This document shows positions 34,769 through 43,593 of a DNA stretch of 64,000 nt, in pieces. This DNA is from CALKYB01 sp964510575 (GTDB lineage: Bacteria; Bdellovibrionota_C; UBA2361; SZUA-149; CALKYB01). The stretch covers positions 33,230-97,229 of the forward strand of contig CAZECN010000007.1 in the NCBI GenBank assembly GCA_964510575.1, given 5' to 3'. A model generated the notes under the pieces. It did no database searches. It was not told the origin of the DNA and worked only from the letters and a program-made list of their open reading frames with translations. Each line of letters starts with the position of its first letter. Position 1 is the stretch's first letter. A program made the position numbers and the translations under genes.

Positions 34769-35940
34769 CAGATTTCCTCCTCAATTTTTCTAGTTAGTAT
34801 TTCACAAGCCTGATCTATCTCAGAGTCTGAGACAATTAGCGGTGGAGTCAGTCTGACAACATCTGGGCGAACTGCATTAACAATCAAACCTGCCTCAAAA
34901 CAAGCTTTCTCAACCTTCTTGGCCACTTCACTGCTAAGCATAACACCAAGCATTAAACCAACTCCTCTAACTCCTGTAACTCCAGGCTTATATTCAAAGG
35001 CTTTTCTAATTCTTGCCTCAGCTGCGACAGCCTTCGCCATCAAATCATTTTTCTCGATATAGTCGATTGCTGCTAAAGCCGCTCGACAAGGCACTGGTCC
35101 TCCACCAAAAGTAGTCCCATGGTCACCTGGCTTAAAAACCTCAGCAACCTGATCGCTAGCAATACAGGCTCCAATAGGCATTCCGTTCCCCAGGCCTTTT
35201 GCCGAAGTAAAGACATCAGGCTTAAGATCGAAATTCTGAAAACCCCACCACTTACCTGTTCTCCCTATTCCACTTTGCACCTCGTCTAGCACAAATAATA
35301 TATTTCTTTCTTTACAAAGATTCTGGAGCCCTTTTAAGAACTTCACTTGACCAGGAACTATTCCGCCCTCTCCTTGAATAGGCTCTACCCAAATTGCGGC
35401 AACATTATCATCAATGGCTTTATCAAAAGCCTCTAAATCGTTAAAAGGTAGGTGAACATTAGTTTGTGCCAATGGAGCAAAGCCTTTCCATTTAGCTGGT
35501 TGTCCAGTAGCAGGCAAAGTTCCAAGAGTTCTTCCATGAAAGGAATTTTCTGCACAAAGAATTTTAGTCTTCTCTGTATTATCCCCAAAATTATGATGGG
35601 CCCACTTTCTGACTAACTTAACTGCGCACTCGTTAGCCTCTGCTCCCGAGTTTGCAAAAAAGACTTTTCCATAACCTGTTATCTTTTGGAGTTTTTGGGC
35701 TAAAAGTGCCTGAGGTTCAGTCCAAAAAAGATTGCTCACGTGACCAATCCTTTCCAATTGATCCATAATAGCAGCATTCACCTCTGGGTTAGCATGGCCA
35801 ACTGAGACAACAGCAATACCTGCTAAAAAATCTAGATATTTTTTACCTGTGTCATCCTCAAGCCAACACCCCTTGCCTTTAACAAAGTTAACAGCTGGAG
35901 GAGCATAGGTGCCAATTAAAGGAGCTTCAAAGTAGGGCAT
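34768..35940 (-). CDS. argD: Acetylornithine aminotransferase
   Basis: A PLP-dependent class III aminotransferase of 390 residues: GKKYLDFLAGIAVVSVGHANPEV, FFANSGAEANECAVKLVRKW, VLDEVQSGIGRTG and the Lys loop FTSAKGLGNGMPIGA. It makes N-acetylornithine from N-acetylglutamate semialdehyde. It sits 2 bases after argB in the operon. Confidence 0.95.
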   Translation of the reverse strand: MPYFEAPLIGTYAPPAVNFVKGKGCWLEDDTGKKYLDFLAGIAVVSVGHANPEVNAAIMDQLERIGHVSNLFWTEPQALLAQKLQKITGYGKVFFANSGAEANECAVKLVRKWAHHNFGDNTEKTKILCAENSFHGRTLGTLPATGQPAKWKGFAPLAQTNVHLPFNDLEAFDKAIDDNVAAIWVEPIQGEGGIVPGQVKFLKGLQNLCKERNILFVLDEVQSGIGRTGKWWGFQNFDLKPDVFTSAKGLGNGMPIGACIASDQVAEVFKPGDHGTTFGGGPVPCRAALAAIDYIEKNDLMAKAVAAEARIRKAFEYKPGVTGVRGVGLMLGVMLSSEVAKKVEKACFEAGLIVNAVRPDVVRLTPPLIVSDSEIDQACEILTRKIEEEI

Positions 35941-35942
35941 GC

Positions 35943-36836
35943 TTACTCGCTCCCGTCTCTAAAAATCATGGTTCCAATTCCTTCAGGTGTAAATATTTCT
36001 AAAAGCACTGCGTGCTCTACTCGACCATCAAGGATATGCGCTCTCTTAACCCCACCATCAAGGGCCGCTAATATTCCATCCACTTTTGGAATCATTCCAG
36101 CAGTCAGAGAGCTGCTTTCTTTCATCTTCCTCAGCCCTTTGGCTTTAATTTCAGGGATCAAACTATTCTCATCTCCAAAGGTCTCATAGAGACCTTCAAC
36201 ATTACTGAGAACTATCAATTTTTCAGCACCCAAGGCTCCAGCTAAGTTGCCAGCAGCAAGGTCCACATTAATGTTATACGCTTGACCTTCATCATCTACT
36301 CCTACAGAACCAATTACCGGCATATAGCCATTTTCGAGAGTCTTGATAACTAGATCTGTGTTGATATTTTTCAACTTACCTACGAATCCTAGTTCCGGAG
36401 ATTCTTGCTCGACCGAGAAAAGGTTACCGTCTGCGCCACTCAAACCAACAGATTTAGGGCCATGAACGTTCAATAAAGAAACTAGTTTTCTGTTGAGATC
36501 ACCGAGGAGAACCATAGACATAATTTTCATGGTTTCTTGGTCAGTTACTCGAAGTCCATTTTTAAACTCCGGTTTTTTACCCAGCTTTTCCATCGCTCTA
36601 GAAATTTGAGGGCCGCCACCATGAAGCAACACAATCTGTATACCAACCGACTTAAGCAATATTAGATCCTGGGCAAAGCTGGCTGAAGCCTCTTCGTTAT
36701 CCAGTAGCTCTCCTCCTACCTTGATCACCAATCGCTTACCTCCGAAGTTTTTCAAAAACGGTAGGGCTTCAATAAGTATGCCTGCTTTGGCCTGGGTATC
36801 GGCTGTCACTCTATTTCTTTTGTCGACTGTCATCAT
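35943..36836 (-). CDS. argB: Acetylglutamate kinase
   Basis: An amino acid kinase family enzyme of 297 residues: RLVIKVGGELLD and VLLHGGGPQISRAMEKLG at the N-terminus, GLSGADGNLF, and INVDLAAGNLAGALGAEKLI. It phosphorylates N-acetylglutamate and is often the arginine-inhibited step. The N-terminal extension of about 30 residues resembles the helix of arginine-sensitive hexameric forms (an inference). It lies 39 bases after argJ. Confidence 0.95.
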   Translation of the reverse strand: MMTVDKRNRVTADTQAKAGILIEALPFLKNFGGKRLVIKVGGELLDNEEASASFAQDLILLKSVGIQIVLLHGGGPQISRAMEKLGKKPEFKNGLRVTDQETMKIMSMVLLGDLNRKLVSLLNVHGPKSVGLSGADGNLFSVEQESPELGFVGKLKNINTDLVIKTLENGYMPVIGSVGVDDEGQAYNINVDLAAGNLAGALGAEKLIVLSNVEGLYETFGDENSLIPEIKAKGLRKMKESSSLTAGMIPKVDGILAALDGGVKRAHILDGRVEHAVLLEIFTPEGIGTMIFRDGSE

Positions 36837-36875
36837 TTTACTAGTTTCCTCTCTCGGCTCTCTCTACAAGAAAAC

Positions 36876-38075
36876 CTAAGACCTACCCATATTCTCATCG
36901 ACATAGGCGTGACTTAGGTCACAGCCGTAGGCTTCGGCGCTCTGGTCGCCTGCGTGTAAGTTTGCAGAAATCTCGATTTTAGAATTTAGCATGTAGGAAT
37001 CCATCGACTTCTGATCATGCTTGCAGGCAATACCCTTATCGCAGACTTTCTGCTCTCCATAAAAAATCTCTACAGCTCGCGGATCAAAACTCGCCCCCGA
37101 AGCACCAAGCTCGGCTATGATTCTTCCCCAGTACTGGACCTCTCCCGCTAAGGAACATTTGACCAATACCGATCCCACAACGGCTCTTGCCGCGAGTCGA
37201 GCATCTTCTTTACTAGCAGCTCCTGCTACTTTCATTGTTAAAAATTTACTGGAACCCTCTCCATCCTCAGCCATTTGCTTAGCCAGGTCCGAACAAACCT
37301 TCGTTACTGCTTCTTGCAATTTAACGAAGGAATCAGATCCTTTGGTAACTTCAGCTGCAGAAGAGAAGCCATTAGCCAAAAGAAATACCGTGTCATTAGT
37401 CGACATACATCCGTCAACAATCATCGAGTGAAAAGAGTCTTCCATAGCTGAAGCTAATATTTCATGAGCTAAGGATGAAGAAAGCTTGGCATCAGTGGTA
37501 ACGACTGCAAGCATTGTTGCCATAGAAGGTGCTAGCATTGCCGCACCCTTGGCCATTCCACCGACTTTCACCAACTCTCCATCAAGTTCAATCTCCACTG
37601 AAGACTCCTTGGCAAAAGTATCAGTAGTCATCATAGCGGCAGCCGCTTCAGAGCCTCCCTCTTCTTTCAAACTAGAAGCTGCAAGTTTCACACCCTTGCA
37701 GGCAACTTCTGAGTTCAGCGGAATACCAATCAATCCAGTCTGGGCAATCAATACTTGTTCAATCGGTAAATTTAGTGACTCAGCTGCAGCCTCGCACATA
37801 GCTAGTGAAACTTCATCCCCAGCAGGGCCATTGGCAGCGTTGGCATTTCCAGAAGAAAAAACTATTGCTTGGGCTGAGCCCGACTCAGACAAATGCTTTT
37901 CACTAATTAGAACGGGAGATGCCTTTGCTAGGTTCTTAGTAAAAACTCCAGCAGCGCTGCAAGGAGATTCCGAATACAACAAAGACACATCAGACTTACC
38001 TGAAGGCTTAATTCCAGCCGACACACCGGAAGCTTTAAATCCGATTGGGAAACATGCTCCTGTTTTGCTTGCCAT
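36876..38075 (-). CDS. argJ: Bifunctional ornithine acetyltransferase ArgJ
   Basis: It transfers the acetyl group of N-acetylornithine to glutamate, recycling acetyl. ArgJ cleaves itself before a Thr in KG(S/A)(G/A)MIAPNMATML; here KGAAMLAPSMATML keeps the Thr and is at about residues 175-188. FSSGNANAANG is the oxyanion/substrate block, and DENMGRS at the end is close to the usual tail. 399 residues are normal. It lies between argC and argB. Confidence 0.95.
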   Translation of the reverse strand: MASKTGACFPIGFKASGVSAGIKPSGKSDVSLLYSESPCSAAGVFTKNLAKASPVLISEKHLSESGSAQAIVFSSGNANAANGPAGDEVSLAMCEAAAESLNLPIEQVLIAQTGLIGIPLNSEVACKGVKLAASSLKEEGGSEAAAAMMTTDTFAKESSVEIELDGELVKVGGMAKGAAMLAPSMATMLAVVTTDAKLSSSLAHEILASAMEDSFHSMIVDGCMSTNDTVFLLANGFSSAAEVTKGSDSFVKLQEAVTKVCSDLAKQMAEDGEGSSKFLTMKVAGAASKEDARLAARAVVGSVLVKCSLAGEVQYWGRIIAELGASGASFDPRAVEIFYGEQKVCDKGIACKHDQKSMDSYMLNSKIEISANLHAGDQSAEAYGCDLSHAYVDENMGRS

Positions 38076-38086
38076 TGTTATGACTC

Positions 38087-39118
38087 CTATGGATATAAAC
38101 CGCTAACTGGAAGGCCTGTTTCCTCAGGCATACCAAGTATAATGTTTGCATTCTGAATAGCCTGACCAGCAGCACCTTTAACTAAATTATCAATGACCGA
38201 GGTCACTACCGCTCTTCCAGTTCTGTTATCTAGCTTTGCATTAATCAATGCACAGTTTGAACTGGTAACAGCTTTAGTTTGAGGCTGCCCTTCAATCACA
38301 TAAACAAACTCACTTGTAGAATAGGCCGCCTGAAGGCAGTCATTTAGTTTCTTTTGATTGACTCCATCTTTAACCTGGGCTGAAGATGTAGCATGTATGC
38401 CTCTAACCATTGGCGCTAGGTGCGCTGTGAAACTAACCTTAACATTACTAGAAGCATAACTATTCACTGCCATTTCAATTTCTGGAGTATGCTGATGTGC
38501 AGTAACTTTATATGCAGAAAAATTCTCATCTACATGAGAGAAATGAACTTTTTCACCAGGCACTCTTCCTGCTCCTGACACACCACTGACAGCATCAACT
38601 TGAACTACTTCTTCGATCAATCCTTCTTTCAATAGAGGAGCAAGAGCAAGGCTCACAGCTGTGGGGTAACAGCCTGGGTTAGCAATCTTATTCGCTTTAG
38701 TAATGTTATCTTTAAAAAGTTCGCACAACCCGTATGTCCAATCACCAAGCTCGTCCGGACAAATATGTGGTCTGCCATACCACTGGTCGTATAGAGAAGC
38801 CTCTTTAAGTCTGAAGTCTGATCCTAAATCAACAAGAGACTTGGACTTAAGATTAGGGAGAACTTCCATCGACTTACCATGAGGAAGAGCTGAGAAAACT
38901 ACATCTGCCTCAGTAAGCTTTTCTGAGACCTGATCAGCAGAAGCAAAATGCAGATTTCCATAACAATGTAGATGGGGATAAACTTCGCATACCTTTTTCC
39001 CAGCCAAGCTATGGGCTGTGGCAGCCACAAGCTCAAGCTCAGGATGAGCTGTTAAAAGTCTAAGTAGTTCACTACCAGTGTACCCGGAGGCACCCATTAT
39101 TGCTGTCGTCTTTTTCAT
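38087..39118 (-). CDS. argC: N-acetyl-gamma-glutamyl-phosphate reductase
   Basis: An NADP-dependent reductase, the first gene of the arginine operon. ATG at 39118 opens KKTTAIMGASGYTGSELLRLL (nucleotide-binding), and the catalytic Cys is in NPGCYPTAVSLALAPL. HQHTPEIEMA and HLAPMVRGIHAT follow. A frame extension to 39166 would run through the operator-like site, so the shorter start of about 343 residues is preferred. Confidence 0.93.
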   Translation of the reverse strand: MKKTTAIMGASGYTGSELLRLLTAHPELELVAATAHSLAGKKVCEVYPHLHCYGNLHFASADQVSEKLTEADVVFSALPHGKSMEVLPNLKSKSLVDLGSDFRLKEASLYDQWYGRPHICPDELGDWTYGLCELFKDNITKANKIANPGCYPTAVSLALAPLLKEGLIEEVVQVDAVSGVSGAGRVPGEKVHFSHVDENFSAYKVTAHQHTPEIEMAVNSYASSNVKVSFTAHLAPMVRGIHATSSAQVKDGVNQKKLNDCLQAAYSTSEFVYVIEGQPQTKAVTSSNCALINAKLDNRTGRAVVTSVIDNLVKGAAGQAIQNANIILGMPEETGLPVSGLYP

Positions 39119-39141
39119 AAGGTCGCGAAGACTATCACACC

Positions 39142-39181
39142 TGCATGAAAATGCAAGGTTTTGCATAATTATAAATTCGAC
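39142..39181 (-). promoter_or_regulatory. Candidate ArgR operator before argC
   Basis: CATAATTATAAATTCGAC (39164-39181) matches 13 of 18 positions of the Bacillus-type ARG box consensus. Next to it is a shorter palindrome-like TGCATGAAAATGCA (39142-39155). Two neighbouring boxes just before the first gene of an arg operon that also encodes ArgR fit the usual layout. Confidence 0.5.
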
Positions 39182-39305
39182 CGATAACCTACCTATTTAA
39201 TCCATTAACTTTAAGTTAGTTGAACCTTTTCCACAGCCGACTACATCCAATTTAAAGAAAACTGCTCAACTGCCTGTTTTTCTTGGCTCTTTTAAGAGGA
39301 TTATC

Positions 39306-40142
39306 ATGAGTGAATACCTAATAGACATCGACCGAGGCTTCCTCAGAGCAGCAAAACTAAATGGAAGATTTTTAATACACCCCAGACCAGGCACTCGGAA
39401 TATTTCTAATTGCTCAAAAGTACACTTAATCCCCGTTCAACACCCAGACTGCTTTAAGCTCCTTAGCCGCTACCTCTCTTTTGTAGGAGCAGAGACCGTA
39501 ATCATTGAGCATTTGTTCGGAGTAGATCGCAAACAGTTCACCTCTGGTAAGGAAAGGTATTCACTTAAGGTCAAGACCGCTCTTGAACTGGTAAAATCTC
39601 TAGCTGAATCTTCCCTACCTAAAATTGTAATAGTCACCCGCTCCCCTCTTATTCTAACTCTCAGCCCAGTTCTAAGAGCAGCAAGATCTCGAATTAAAGT
39701 AAGAATTCTCCTAGAGTTTATCGATGATAAGTTGAGCAAACGGTGGTTCCCAGGGATGGCCAGTCCAAAAGCGCGCTTAATTGCTGCTCGAGGTTTGAAA
39801 AATTGTGGCGTCCGTACAGGTCTTTCTATACTGCCGCTATCCAAACTATCTGAGTCGGAGAGAGATTGCTCTCTTTACTTTAAAAAGATCAAAGAATTGG
39901 GGCTACCTGTTAGACTAGAAAAACCAGGTCCCCCTGAAAATCTCCTAATCTCCCAACACAAACCCCCGGTTGGTTCAGCCCGCATAGTTGGGCTGTTCCA
40001 GCCACTTTACCTGCTGTTCAGACACGGGCACCCCGGCTCCTTCACTCAGCCGAGGGAAGGGGTGCCTCTTTTTATTCCGGCAAGAAAACAATCTGGAAAA
40101 AATATAAAAGAAAATTCCGAAGACAAAAAACAGGCAGCATAA
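39306..40142 (+). CDS. Radical-SAM-like (SPL/Rv2578c-type) protein lacking a CxxxCxxC motif
   Basis: The middle of this 278-residue protein resembles the spore photoproduct lyase/Rv2578c group of radical SAM proteins: IVIVTRSPLILTLSPVL (107-123), RWFPGMASPKARLIAARGL (146-164) and GVRTGLSILPL. The N-terminal CxxxCxxC that binds the iron-sulfur cluster is absent; only isolated Cys36 and Cys49 occur. It may be a non-catalytic relative. The last 25 codons run across a strong terminator-like hairpin, so the original 3' end may have changed. AAGAGGA precedes the start. The assignment is by pattern and remains uncertain. Confidence 0.5.
   Translation: MSEYLIDIDRGFLRAAKLNGRFLIHPRPGTRNISNCSKVHLIPVQHPDCFKLLSRYLSFVGAETVIIEHLFGVDRKQFTSGKERYSLKVKTALELVKSLAESSLPKIVIVTRSPLILTLSPVLRAARSRIKVRILLEFIDDKLSKRWFPGMASPKARLIAARGLKNCGVRTGLSILPLSKLSESERDCSLYFKKIKELGLPVRLEKPGPPENLLISQHKPPVGSARIVGLFQPLYLLFRHGHPGSFTQPREGVPLFIPARKQSGKNIKENSEDKKQAA
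40027..40073 (+). terminator. Strong terminator-like hairpin inside the 3' end of a CDS
   Basis: GGCACCCC (40027-40034) pairs perfectly with GGGGTGCC (40059-40066), with an inner GGCT/AGCC stem (40035-40038 with 40048-40051), followed by TCTTTTTATT. This is a canonical intrinsic terminator layout, yet the open frame continues to 40142. A smaller CAGCCC/GGGCTG hairpin lies about 40 bases upstream. Confidence 0.65.
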
Positions 40143-40302
40143 TTCTAACATTTACTGGCTCTCTCTTTTTCCAGATTATTTAAATCACCAAAACCTGCTT
40201 CTAGGGCGACCGAGACCCGCTTACTGCAGCCTCTAAGTGCCCGAAAAAACTCCTGAAAATCTTAATCCATATTTAATGAGCATTTACGCATAATAGTAAG
40301 TA

Positions 40303-40329
40303 GTGGGAGATGCTAGTTTTCTCTCCTAC
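40303..40329 (+). other. Hairpin in the leader of the SBBP-repeat gene
   Basis: GTGGGAGA (40303-40310) pairs with TCTCCTAC (40322-40329) over 8 positions with one G-T pair. It lies about 45 bases before the gene at 40372. No T run follows, so a leader structure is likelier than a terminator. Confidence 0.35.
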
Positions 40330-40371
40330 ATGTTGTGACAATAAGGTTTATTTCAAGGGTTTTTAAGCGGT

Positions 40372-42651
40372 ATGATCAATAAATTTTCAGTTATATTCGC
40401 GAGCAGTTTTCTTTCACTTTCTTTAATTTCCAGCGCCTGGGCACTGGATACTACCGGCAATGTAATACTTCGTTCCGCCAGTCTTCTGGACGGCAACTCC
40501 GGTTCTGGCTCTCTCAAATGGGAACAGGCAAGAGATGTGGTCACTGATTCGAGGGGGAATATGATTATCGTTGGTGGAACCCCTTCTCCTGACTACCCAA
40601 CTACCCCTGGTGCTTATGATCGCAGCTTTGCTAGTGGAGGAAGTTCACTCGGCAATGCTGGTGCAATGGATGTTTTTATAACCAAGCTCTCTCCAGATGG
40701 ACAGTTAATCTGGTCGACGTATCTTGGCGGCCCTAACTATGACCGAGCATATGCAGTGGAAGTAGATGGTGCCGATAACGTAATTGTCGCAGGAAGGGCT
40801 GGAGATGGTTTTCCCACAACTTCCGGAGTAGCTCAACGAAATTTCTCTGGCGATAGAAGTCCTAATTCTCTCTACGGAAGCCAGGATGGATTTGTTTCTA
40901 AAATTTCAGCTGATGGTAGAAATCTTCTCTGGTCAACCTACTTTGGTGGACCTGGGTTAGGGTTCATCAGAGACATTGACGTCGATAACAACGGAAATGT
41001 TCTAATTGGTGGCTCCTTATATTCTGGCTCATTTCCACTTATCACCCCAGGAGCTTTTCAAAGCCAAGTGAAAGGTAACAAAGATGCCATCTTTGCAAAG
41101 CTTTCAAATACAGGCAGGGATGTTCAGTATGCAACCTACATCGGTGGAAACACAGAGGATGGAGGACGCCCTTCGGTTAGATGGGGACCAGGTGGAAGCG
41201 GATATATGGTTTTCGTCTCTAATGCCTCAGACATTCCAGTAAAAAATGCCTTTCAACCAAATAGAGGTGGAGAGGATGATTTTGTAGTTGCCAAATTTAA
41301 CTCAAACGGTTCTCTGAACTACTGTAGTTATCTGGGCGGTAGCGGGCGTGAAGACCTTGAGACTCATAACCTTGCAGTCAACAACCAGGGTGAAGCATTT
41401 GTCGTCGGAACAACTCTCTCAAATAACTTTCCTACTAGATCAGGAGCTTTTCGTGCCAGACGTCCTGGAAACGAAGATGGTTTTATCAGCAAGATTTCCG
41501 CCGATGGTAGAACACTTATTGCTTCTACCTATTTCGGAGCTTCAGCCAGAGATGACATTGAAGGCGTAGCACTCGACACCGATGGTGGAGTAGTAGTTTC
41601 AGGAAGAACACACTCAACTGATTTTCCAGTCAGCTCCAATGCCTTTCAAAGTCGCCATGCTGGAAATGGGGATTTTTACATAGTGAAGCTGGACAGCAAT
41701 TTGAGTCAGCTAAGGTATGGTTCATACTTTGGTGGTTCAGACCTGGATTCCGCTCGAGCCATGGCAATATCTCCTTCAGGAGATATTATTGCCGTAGGAC
41801 ATACTCGCTCAAATAACTTTCCTGCAAAGAATGCAATTGACCAAAATAAAAATGGATTAGAAGCAGCTTCATACGTGAGAATCAGATCTGTTGCTCAACC
41901 TGACCCAGATCCTCAGCCAGATCCTCAGCCAGATCCTCAGCCAGATCCTCAGCCAGATCCTCAGCCAGAAGATAATTTTCCGCTAATTATCAACCCTGAC
42001 AACACAAATCGTACGGTGTCTATTGATGTGAACAAAAATTCTTCAGCAGCCACTGCAACCTTACGAATTACTGCTGCAGACCCTGACTTCCAAGATGAAA
42101 GTCAGGTCTATATTAATGGCAATGGACCGGTAGTACTGTTTGGAAGCACGGCCTCGATTGCTTATGATGATCTCGAAGAAAGCTTTGAGTTCAAAACTCC
42201 AGCCGCCTGGTGGCGCAATGGAAGTAACCAGCTGAACTTTGTCCATAGACATTCAAAAGGCTCTTTAATTCTTGCCGCATCAGTAGAATTTGAACAAGAA
42301 GCAATTCTACCACCTGTGACTGAAAGTCAGTTCCCAATTTCAATTAGAAGTTTTAATAGAGACCAGACTGTTTCGATAACAGCGGACAGGTTTGCTGGCG
42401 CCACTCAAGGACAGCTTTTTATCACAGCAAAAGACCCAGATTTTTCAAATGAAAGTCTACTCTACATAAATGGCAAAGGTCCGATTGAGCTATTTGGAGT
42501 TAATGCATCTCAAGATCTAAATGAAAGAGTCGAAACCTTTGTTATTTCAGCCCCAGCTGAGTGGTGGAACGACGGAGAAAACCAACTCAGGTTCATTCAT
42601 AATAGAACTTGGGGCTCAGAGATTCTTGGGGCGGAACTTCAATTTCGTTGA
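40372..42651 (+). CDS. Secreted SBBP beta-propeller protein with two tandem C-terminal domains
   Basis: The signal peptide ends at about residue 24 (SLISSAWA). From 60 to 505 there are roughly seven SBBP-type repeats of the form D-F-V-x-K-(I/L)-S-x-(D/N)-G with WSTYLGG or STYFG, which form a beta propeller. A PDPQ linker (about 511-531) follows, encoded by a 12-bp DNA repeat. The end holds two similar domains of about 95 residues, each with DPDF, ES, YINGxGP and P(A)xWW; I do not recognise this domain. It is probably an extracellular or surface protein. Start ATG at 40372. Confidence 0.8.
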   Translation: MINKFSVIFASSFLSLSLISSAWALDTTGNVILRSASLLDGNSGSGSLKWEQARDVVTDSRGNMIIVGGTPSPDYPTTPGAYDRSFASGGSSLGNAGAMDVFITKLSPDGQLIWSTYLGGPNYDRAYAVEVDGADNVIVAGRAGDGFPTTSGVAQRNFSGDRSPNSLYGSQDGFVSKISADGRNLLWSTYFGGPGLGFIRDIDVDNNGNVLIGGSLYSGSFPLITPGAFQSQVKGNKDAIFAKLSNTGRDVQYATYIGGNTEDGGRPSVRWGPGGSGYMVFVSNASDIPVKNAFQPNRGGEDDFVVAKFNSNGSLNYCSYLGGSGREDLETHNLAVNNQGEAFVVGTTLSNNFPTRSGAFRARRPGNEDGFISKISADGRTLIASTYFGASARDDIEGVALDTDGGVVVSGRTHSTDFPVSSNAFQSRHAGNGDFYIVKLDSNLSQLRYGSYFGGSDLDSARAMAISPSGDIIAVGHTRSNNFPAKNAIDQNKNGLEAASYVRIRSVAQPDPDPQPDPQPDPQPDPQPDPQPEDNFPLIINPDNTNRTVSIDVNKNSSAATATLRITAADPDFQDESQVYINGNGPVVLFGSTASIAYDDLEESFEFKTPAAWWRNGSNQLNFVHRHSKGSLILAASVEFEQEAILPPVTESQFPISIRSFNRDQTVSITADRFAGATQGQLFITAKDPDFSNESLLYINGKGPIELFGVNASQDLNERVETFVISAPAEWWNDGENQLRFIHNRTWGSEILGAELQFR
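41905..41964 (+). repeat. Five perfect 12-bp tandem repeats coding a Pro-Asp linker
   Basis: The unit CCAGATCCTCAG occurs five times head to tail without a mismatch and codes PDPQ. The unit length is a multiple of three, so gain or loss of units changes linker length but not frame. Confidence 0.95.
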
Positions 42652-42668
42652 TGCTGAGTAGATATTCT

Positions 42669-43520
42669 CTAAGCTTTTCTAAGGCCTGCGATTCTCATAA
42701 AGCCAGGAATAAAAAAGATAAGTTTATCCAGCTTGGAAAAGGCAAGAACAACAGGGTAGATCAAAGAGTAAATCTTAAACTGTTTCTCAAAAGCCTTTAG
42801 TCCGTCTTCAGTCACAACCAAGCCTTTGCTGATTCCTTGCTCATCCTTTTTCTTCTCTCCTCCTCCCTTCAACTTCTTAAGAAGTCCGTATGCAAATACT
42901 ATTGCTGTATCAATTGCCTCTGAAAAAAATCCAGAGTAGGTGTAACCTTGCTCAAGCTGATAGTTTTCACCTACGAGCTGAACAAGTCTTTCTTCACTAT
43001 AGCCTGGTCGAAGGTGTCCATGCTTTTCATCGGTTTGCCCTATTAAGTGCCGAAAAGCTCGCAGCGGCGAGAAAGACTTGAGGTTAGGTGTATTAATCAC
43101 CAACAAACCGCCTGGCTTAAGAATCCGGTCGAGTTCCGAGATGAACTGCCCTTCGTTCTCAACGTGCTCAAGCATGTCTACCACAACAACCGTATCAAAC
43201 TGCTGATCTGAATAAGGAAGTCCTTCTCCTGATACTAGGTCAACATTACTGACAACCAATGAACGAATAGCCCCCACTACCTCCTCAGTCAGGTCTCCAC
43301 TAAACCACTTTCCACCTGCTTCCCTTAGATAATAAGAAATCACTCCATTATCTGAACCGAGGTCAAGACAAATTTTGTTCTCAAAACTACCAGAAACTTT
43401 TCGAAGATTTCGTAGTTTCGCCTGCTTCAAAACGGACTTTGAGAATAGTTTCAAGGCAAATTCATTTCCCTTGGAAGATTTCTGAGGAGATTCAGGAATA
43501 TTTTTCGTTGCGATTGTCAT
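42669..43520 (-). CDS. SAM-dependent methyltransferase, class I
   Basis: A Methyltransf_11-like core: motif I CLDLGSDNGVISYYL, an acidic GDLT after strand 2, DTVVVVDMLEHVENEG (motif post-II) and ILKPGGLLVINTPN. A hydrophobic C-terminus (YSLIYPVVLAFSKLDKLIFFIPGF) suggests membrane contact. 283 residues. The substrate is unknown; lipid or surface glycan methylation is plausible. It converges on the SBBP gene with 17 bases between. Confidence 0.8.
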   Translation of the reverse strand: MTIATKNIPESPQKSSKGNEFALKLFSKSVLKQAKLRNLRKVSGSFENKICLDLGSDNGVISYYLREAGGKWFSGDLTEEVVGAIRSLVVSNVDLVSGEGLPYSDQQFDTVVVVDMLEHVENEGQFISELDRILKPGGLLVINTPNLKSFSPLRAFRHLIGQTDEKHGHLRPGYSEERLVQLVGENYQLEQGYTYSGFFSEAIDTAIVFAYGLLKKLKGGGEKKKDEQGISKGLVVTEDGLKAFEKQFKIYSLIYPVVLAFSKLDKLIFFIPGFMRIAGLRKA

Positions 43521-43593
43521 TTACAGGAGGAATTATCTATAAAGGTATCTCGTCTAATATAAGGTACCCTAACTTATCAGTGGAGAGAAAATA

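Noticed and set aside
36876..38106. Long open frames antisense to argJ
   Set aside because: Shadow of the argJ reading frame with no family features.
16983..40245. Shared word TTAGTGCCCGAA / TAAGTGCCCGAA at 16983-16994 and 40234-40245
   Set aside because: Eleven of 12 bases match but the flanks do not align; too short to call a repeat.
41905..41964. Short direct repeats that could suggest a CRISPR array
   Set aside because: The 12-bp units are contiguous without spacers and code a Pro-Asp-Pro-Gln linker in frame.
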